From assembly GCA_052161645.1 (NCBI GenBank), contig CP197414.1: a stretch of 64,000 nucleotides of DNA, one strand, 5' to 3'. This stretch comes from Laterigemmans sp052161645. GTDB taxonomy: Bacteria > Planctomycetota > Planctomycetia > Pirellulales > Pirellulaceae. The translations under genes were made by a program, and so were the position numbers. A model generated the notes under the pieces. That model did not search any database and was not told the origin of the DNA. It saw nothing but the letters and a program-made list of their open reading frames with translations. Shown here one piece after another: positions 60,428 through 64,000 of this stretch (within the stretch, counting starts at the first letter, position 1; each line of letters starts with the position of its first letter).

Positions 60428-61578
60428 AGTTTCGCACGCGAGCCATCCACGTTGGCAACGAAATCGATCCCAGCACGGGAGCGGTCGTGCCGCCGATCCA
60501 CTTAGCTTCCACCTTTCGTCAACCGGGAGCGGGCAAGTGGGGAGAATTTGATTATTCGCGGAGTGGCAATCCGACACGTGCGCAATTGCAAGCCACTTTG
60601 GCATCACTGGAGGGTGCCGCCGGAGCTTTAGCTTTTTCCAGCGGGATGGCGGCGATTCATTGCGTCACCATGTTGTTGAACTCGGGAGATCACATTGTCG
60701 CCGGTTGTGATCTTTATGGCGGCGCTTATCGGTTATTGCATAAGATTTGCTCCCGGGCGGGGATCGAAGTCACGTTGGTCGACATGACATCGGCCACCGC
60801 GATCCGGCAAGCCCTGCGGCCGGAAACGCGTTTGCTCTGGGCTGAGACGATCGGCAATCCGCTGTTCACGATTCCCGACTTGAGCATGTTGGCTGAAGTC
60901 GCCCATCAACATGGCGCTTTGGTTGGCGTCGACAACACCTTCGGCACTCCGGTTCTGGTTCGCCCGCTGGAGCATGGCATTGACATCGTGATGCACTCGG
61001 CTACCAAGTACTTAGGCGGCCATAGTGATTGTTTGGGAGGTACCTTAGCGGCCCGCGAAACCGCACTGCACGAGCAACTGTACTACATTCAAAATGCCAC
61101 CGGCGCCGTGCTCGATCCGTTCACCTGCTTTCTCATCGCGCGTGGTCTGAAGACCCTGGAGTTGCGAGTTCGAGAGCAGTCACGAACCGCCCTGGAACTG
61201 GCCACTTGGTTGCAATCGCATCCACGCGTGGCTCGCGTGTTGTATCCGGGGTTAGCCGATCATCCCGGGCACGTGTTGGCGAGTTGTCAGTTTGATCAGG
61301 GTTTTGGAGCGATGCTCTGTTTCGAACTGGCCGGTGATTATCAACAGACCGCCCGGGTCTGTGAAGCGACCGAGTTGTTTCATCTGGCTGTCAGTCTGGG
61401 AGCCGTGGAATCGCTGATCGAACAGCCCGCCTCAATGTCGCATGCCAGTTATGATGCCGCCGATCGCGAGCGTTTTGGAATTACCGATGGCCTGATCAGG
61501 CTGTCGGTAGGTTTGGAAGACATTGACGATTTGAAAGCCGATCTCGAGCAAGCGCTGCAAGCCGGCGTTGTGAGTTAA
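60424..61578 (+). CDS. Trans-sulfuration PLP enzyme (cystathionine gamma-synthase/lyase family), second copy
   Basis: It starts at the ATG that overlaps the preceding stop (ATGA). Motifs: FRTRAIHVGNEIDPSTGAVV, FDYSRSGNPTRAQLQATLAS, LAFSSGMAAIHCVTMLLNSG, GCDLYGGAYRLLHKI, AETIGNPLFTIPDLSMLAEV, GVDNTFGTPVLVRPLEHG, HSATKYLGGHSDCLGG with the PLP Lys, and SLGAVESLIEQPASMSH. Two adjacent, different trans-sulfuration enzymes suggest consecutive reactions, for example homocysteine to cystathionine to cysteine. Substrate choice is not visible. Length 384, normal. Confidence 0.88.
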   Translation: MKFRTRAIHVGNEIDPSTGAVVPPIHLASTFRQPGAGKWGEFDYSRSGNPTRAQLQATLASLEGAAGALAFSSGMAAIHCVTMLLNSGDHIVAGCDLYGGAYRLLHKICSRAGIEVTLVDMTSATAIRQALRPETRLLWAETIGNPLFTIPDLSMLAEVAHQHGALVGVDNTFGTPVLVRPLEHGIDIVMHSATKYLGGHSDCLGGTLAARETALHEQLYYIQNATGAVLDPFTCFLIARGLKTLELRVREQSRTALELATWLQSHPRVARVLYPGLADHPGHVLASCQFDQGFGAMLCFELAGDYQQTARVCEATELFHLAVSLGAVESLIEQPASMSHASYDAADRERFGITDGLIRLSVGLEDIDDLKADLEQALQAGVVS

Positions 61579-61701
61579 GCACTTCCCCATAAATCAATTA
61601 GCAAAACGGAATCAGCCACTACACGCCAGCGTCCAGTTCCGCAGAATTGTGAGCTGGCGCCAAACGGCTGATATAACCTAAAGCGTCCAAGACCGTCGCT
61701 T

Positions 61702-61792
61702 CAAGACTCAAGACTCAACACTCAACACTCAACACTCAACACTCAACACTCAACACTCAACACTCAACACTCAACACTCAAGACTCAAGACT
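61702..61792. repeat. Heptanucleotide tandem repeat (13 units)
   Basis: Two CAAGACT units, nine CAACACT units and two CAAGACT units in an unbroken row, ending at the stop codon of msrA. A mirror-symmetric array of two variants. The 61579-61701 stretch before it holds nothing recognised. Confidence 0.95.
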
Positions 61793-62478
61793 CAATGCCC
61801 CGCCCCGCCGGCCTGGGCTCCCCAGATCGCGATTAGCCGTTGGTCACGCCCGCAGCTGGAGCGATAATAGCGGTATTTGATGGGGTGTTTGATATGATAA
61901 TCTTGATGATAGGCTTCCGCCGGATAGAATTCGGCGGCTGGCAAGATCTGAGTCACAATCTTTCGTTTGGTGTACTTTGCCAAATCGCGGATGCTGGCTT
62001 CAGCTTGCTGTCGCTGTTTGTTGGAGTCGACAAAGATTGCCGCTCGATATTGGCTGCCAGTATCACAGAACTGGCCTCGCGCGTTGAAGGGATCGATGTT
62101 GCGCCAAAACACATGCAGCAGTTTCTCGTAGTTGGTGCGGCGCGGATCGTAGACTACTCGCACCGCTTCGTAGTGCCCGGTACGTCCTTGAGAAACGGCA
62201 TCGTAAGTGGGGTTTTTGGTTTTGCCGCCGGTGTAGCCGGAAATGGTTTCCACCACTCCTTCAACTTTGTCAAAAGCCGACTCGACGCACCAGAAGCAGC
62301 CACCGGCAAAGACTGCCGCTTGGAGTTGGCCTTCCCCGGCGGTGGCGTCCGGCGGGGAAGCTGTTTGATCAGCAGGACTGGTCGGCGATTGGCCAGCGGC
62401 TTGAGGTGAACCGCTGGCAAACTGCGTAAGCAGCCAGCAGGTTGCTAAGAAAGTGGAAAGCCCGTTGAACCGTAACAT
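61792..62478 (-). CDS. msrA: Secreted peptide methionine sulfoxide reductase MsrA
   Basis: Repairs Met-S-sulfoxide in proteins. The active-site motif GGCFWCVESAFDKVEGV is near residue 59 of the chosen start (catalytic Cys 61), followed by SGYTGGKTKNPTYDAVSQGR, TGHYEAVRVVYDP, LLHVFWRNIDPFNARGQFCD, TGSQYRAAIF and the YHQDYHIKHP tail region. The N-terminal hydrophobic segment (STFLATCWLLTQFASG) plus a Ser/Pro/Ala spacer suggests export. The start is set at ATG 62478 (MLRFNGL); ATG 62505 would put it inside the upstream gene. The stop codon lies within the last unit of a 7-bp repeat array. Confidence 0.92.
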   Translation of the reverse strand: MLRFNGLSTFLATCWLLTQFASGSPQAAGQSPTSPADQTASPPDATAGEGQLQAAVFAGGCFWCVESAFDKVEGVVETISGYTGGKTKNPTYDAVSQGRTGHYEAVRVVYDPRRTNYEKLLHVFWRNIDPFNARGQFCDTGSQYRAAIFVDSNKQRQQAEASIRDLAKYTKRKIVTQILPAAEFYPAEAYHQDYHIKHPIKYRYYRSSCGRDQRLIAIWGAQAGGAGH

Positions 62479-62488
62479 TAGGAGACTC

Positions 62489-63772
62489 CTAACCTTGGGG
62501 TGCAAAAAACCTCAGCGTTGCCGCGGTCATCACGCGAATACCGACGGCGAGTGCTTCCTCGTCAATGTCAAAATGGGGTGTGTGCAAGGGTGCGTGCCCG
62601 ACTTGATCCCCGGCGACTCCCAGGCGATACATGGCTCCGGGAACGTGGTCGAGGTAGTAGGAAAAATCCTCACTTCCCATGCTGGGGTTTTCAATCCAAT
62701 CGAGGCAATCGTCACCGAGCACATCTTCGGCGGCGGCGGCGATCAATTGAACGATCGAGGCGTCGTTATCGACCGGCGGAGAGGATTGCTGGAACTGTAG
62801 TTTAATCTTCACGCCCGACTGTTTGGCAATCGAGTCGTTGATATCTTCCAGGGTTGCCAAGGCCTCGGTGCGAGTTTTTTTCGAGAGCGTCCTCAAGGTG
62901 CCCTCGATTTCCGCCGAATCGGGAATCACGTTGGAAGCATGTCCGGCGTGAAATTTTCCCACGGAGATGATGACCGGGTTGTGTGGGTCGGCAGAGCGGG
63001 GAATCCGGCGGAGCGCCGTCGTGATCCAAGTTGCCGCCGCTTCGATGGGGTCGGCGGCGAGGTGTGGACGAGCTCCGTGGCCGCCGCGCCCCTCGAATGT
63101 CAAATGAAAAGTGTCGCAAGAGGCAGTCAGCGTGCCGACTCGTAATCCAATCCGGCCGACGGGGCGGCCCGGATCGACATGCAACGCAATCGCCGCGTCC
63201 ACTTCTCGCAGGGCGTGGGCATGAATCATCGCCATCGCCCCGGTGGAAACCTCTTCGGCTGGTTGGAAAACGCCGCGGACAGCGATCGACCAAGGCAGCA
63301 ATCCGTCCCGCCCGAGCGAGTCCAACAGACGCAACGTTCCATAGAGGATGGCCGGGTGCGCGTCATGACCACAGGCGTGCATTAGGCCGGGGCAAGTGCT
63401 GCGATAGTCGACCGCCTTGGCATCATGAATTGGCAACCCGTCGATGTCGCCACGGAGCACCAAACGCCTTGGGACGAGGCTGCCGGCAACCTGGCGATAC
63501 ACCAGATCGCAAGTCAAACCGGTACGCGATTCACAAACTTGCGGATGCAAACCGAGCGAAGTTAGCAAGCGAGCCAAATAGTCTGTGGTGGCATACTCAC
63601 GCTCGGACGCTTCGGGGTGACGGTGCAAATGGCGTCGCAGGGCAATCACATCCGACAAAATTAAATCGGTACGGGTGTTAATCTCGGTGACTAAGGCAGC
63701 GGCCAATAGGCTATCATCAACGGAAGAAGTAAGCTCCTCCATGTTCGCAGGGACGACTCGCAGTGGCTTCAT
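62489..63772 (-). CDS. M20-family amidohydrolase (N-acyl-amino-acid / hippurate hydrolase-like)
   Basis: The metallopeptidase motifs of the M20D type are clear: LRRHLHRHPEASEREYATTD, LRGDIDGLPIHDAK, GLMHACGHDAHPAIL with metal ligands, FQPAEEVSTGAMAMI, HVDPGRPVGRIGLRVGTLTA, GRGGHGARPHLAADPIEAAA, VGKFHAGHASNVIPD and NPSMGSEDFSYYLDHVPGAM. It removes acyl or amide groups from amino acid conjugates. The start is placed at ATG 63772 (MKPLRVV); the open frame continues to 63994 through low-complexity repeats. Ends 10 bases before msrA, so the two may be co-transcribed. Confidence 0.88.
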   Translation of the reverse strand: MKPLRVVPANMEELTSSVDDSLLAAALVTEINTRTDLILSDVIALRRHLHRHPEASEREYATTDYLARLLTSLGLHPQVCESRTGLTCDLVYRQVAGSLVPRRLVLRGDIDGLPIHDAKAVDYRSTCPGLMHACGHDAHPAILYGTLRLLDSLGRDGLLPWSIAVRGVFQPAEEVSTGAMAMIHAHALREVDAAIALHVDPGRPVGRIGLRVGTLTASCDTFHLTFEGRGGHGARPHLAADPIEAAATWITTALRRIPRSADPHNPVIISVGKFHAGHASNVIPDSAEIEGTLRTLSKKTRTEALATLEDINDSIAKQSGVKIKLQFQQSSPPVDNDASIVQLIAAAAEDVLGDDCLDWIENPSMGSEDFSYYLDHVPGAMYRLGVAGDQVGHAPLHTPHFDIDEEALAVGIRVMTAATLRFFAPQG

Positions 63773-63942
63773 TGGTTCGGTCAAGGGTACCTTCCGAGAT
63801 GTGTAGGCGATCTGAATTTCATCGAGCTGCATTGTGTTTTGCTGGGGCGTGTCGTGCTGGGCTGTTGGGCTGCACGCTGGCCTGCTGGCTGGCCTGCCCG
63901 GGCGTCGGGCCGCTCGCGTGCCAACAAGCCTGTTCGCAGCAA

Positions 63943-64000
63943 CCCCCAACCGCTGATCCCCCAACCGCTGATCCCCCAACCGCTGATCCCCCAACCGCTG
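63943..64000. repeat. 15-bp tandem repeat at the window edge
   Basis: The unit CCCCCAACCGCTGAT repeats almost four times and runs off the window. On the minus strand it encodes (GDQRL)n within the open upstream extension of the M20 gene, which I consider non-coding. Confidence 0.85.

Noticed and set aside
61702..61792. Possible CRISPR array
   Set aside because: The units are 7 bp with no spacers; this is a simple tandem repeat. No CRISPR or cas gene was seen anywhere in the window.
62802..63681. Long plus- and minus-strand frames within the M20 gene
   Set aside because: Shadows of a GC-rich gene; the M20 frame holds all the conserved metal-binding motifs.

Overview
The window looks like a chromosome segment from a planctomycete (Planctomycetota, probably Pirellulaceae, Rhodopirellula-like). 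The evidence is a DUF1559 prepilin-type protein paired with a small lipoprotein, several Ser/Thr kinases (one translationally coupled to an ECF sigma factor), secreted c-type cytochrome and WD40-caspase proteins, tyrosine-rich secreted proteins and a sulfatase-like protein. No database search was run; family calls come from reading motifs.

Layout. 0.4-7.6 kb is mostly housekeeping: zinc-ribbon protein, csrA, surE, Rieske ferredoxin, ilvC, ilvN, scpA, an MBL hydrolase and hemW. 7.7-13.9 kb is a stress or secretion module: ECF sigma factor, membrane anti-sigma candidate, secreted CsgG-like protein, and a divergent 1109-aa secreted protein that also has a CsgG-like N terminus. 14.3-25.2 kb holds greA, an ISKra4 transposase remnant, an ECF-kinase pair, a BASS-type transporter, an M14 carboxypeptidase and mgtE. 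25.3-29.0 kb is decaying DNA around an intact kinase: a cupin pseudogene, a kinase N-lobe fragment, a frameshifted membrane gene and a WD40 fragment.

29.0-39.5 kb is a genomic island next to tRNA-Arg(TCT). The 5' half of the tRNA is repeated perfectly (42 bp) at 29025-29066 and 39439-39480. Inside lie a tyrosine recombinase cut off by a defective IS256-family element, the 3' end of a group IIC intron, and a run of small genes all on the minus strand. Most of these genes are separated by imperfect palindromes resembling integron attC sites (a cluster of attC lacking an integron integrase). The island ends with the 5' part of a group II intron whose reverse-transcriptase ORF is fused to the C-terminal half of a glycosyltransferase. 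Cassette cargo includes membrane proteins, an FKBP-like secreted protein, a VOC protein and a DUF1851/Tdi1-type protein. This island is the most unusual part of the window.

39.6-64 kb is chromosomal again: a phytase-like esterase, DUF1559 protein and lipoprotein, a cysteine-desulfurase-like protein without the expected catalytic Cys loop, a secreted cytochrome / unknown protein / WD40-PDZ-caspase cluster (46.7-53.3 kb), an outer-membrane protein, a sulfatase-like protein lacking its catalytic motif, a methyltransferase, two trans-sulfuration PLP enzymes, msrA and an M20 amidohydrolase. Short tandem repeats and a dispersed 28-bp repeat family sit in the intergenic spaces.
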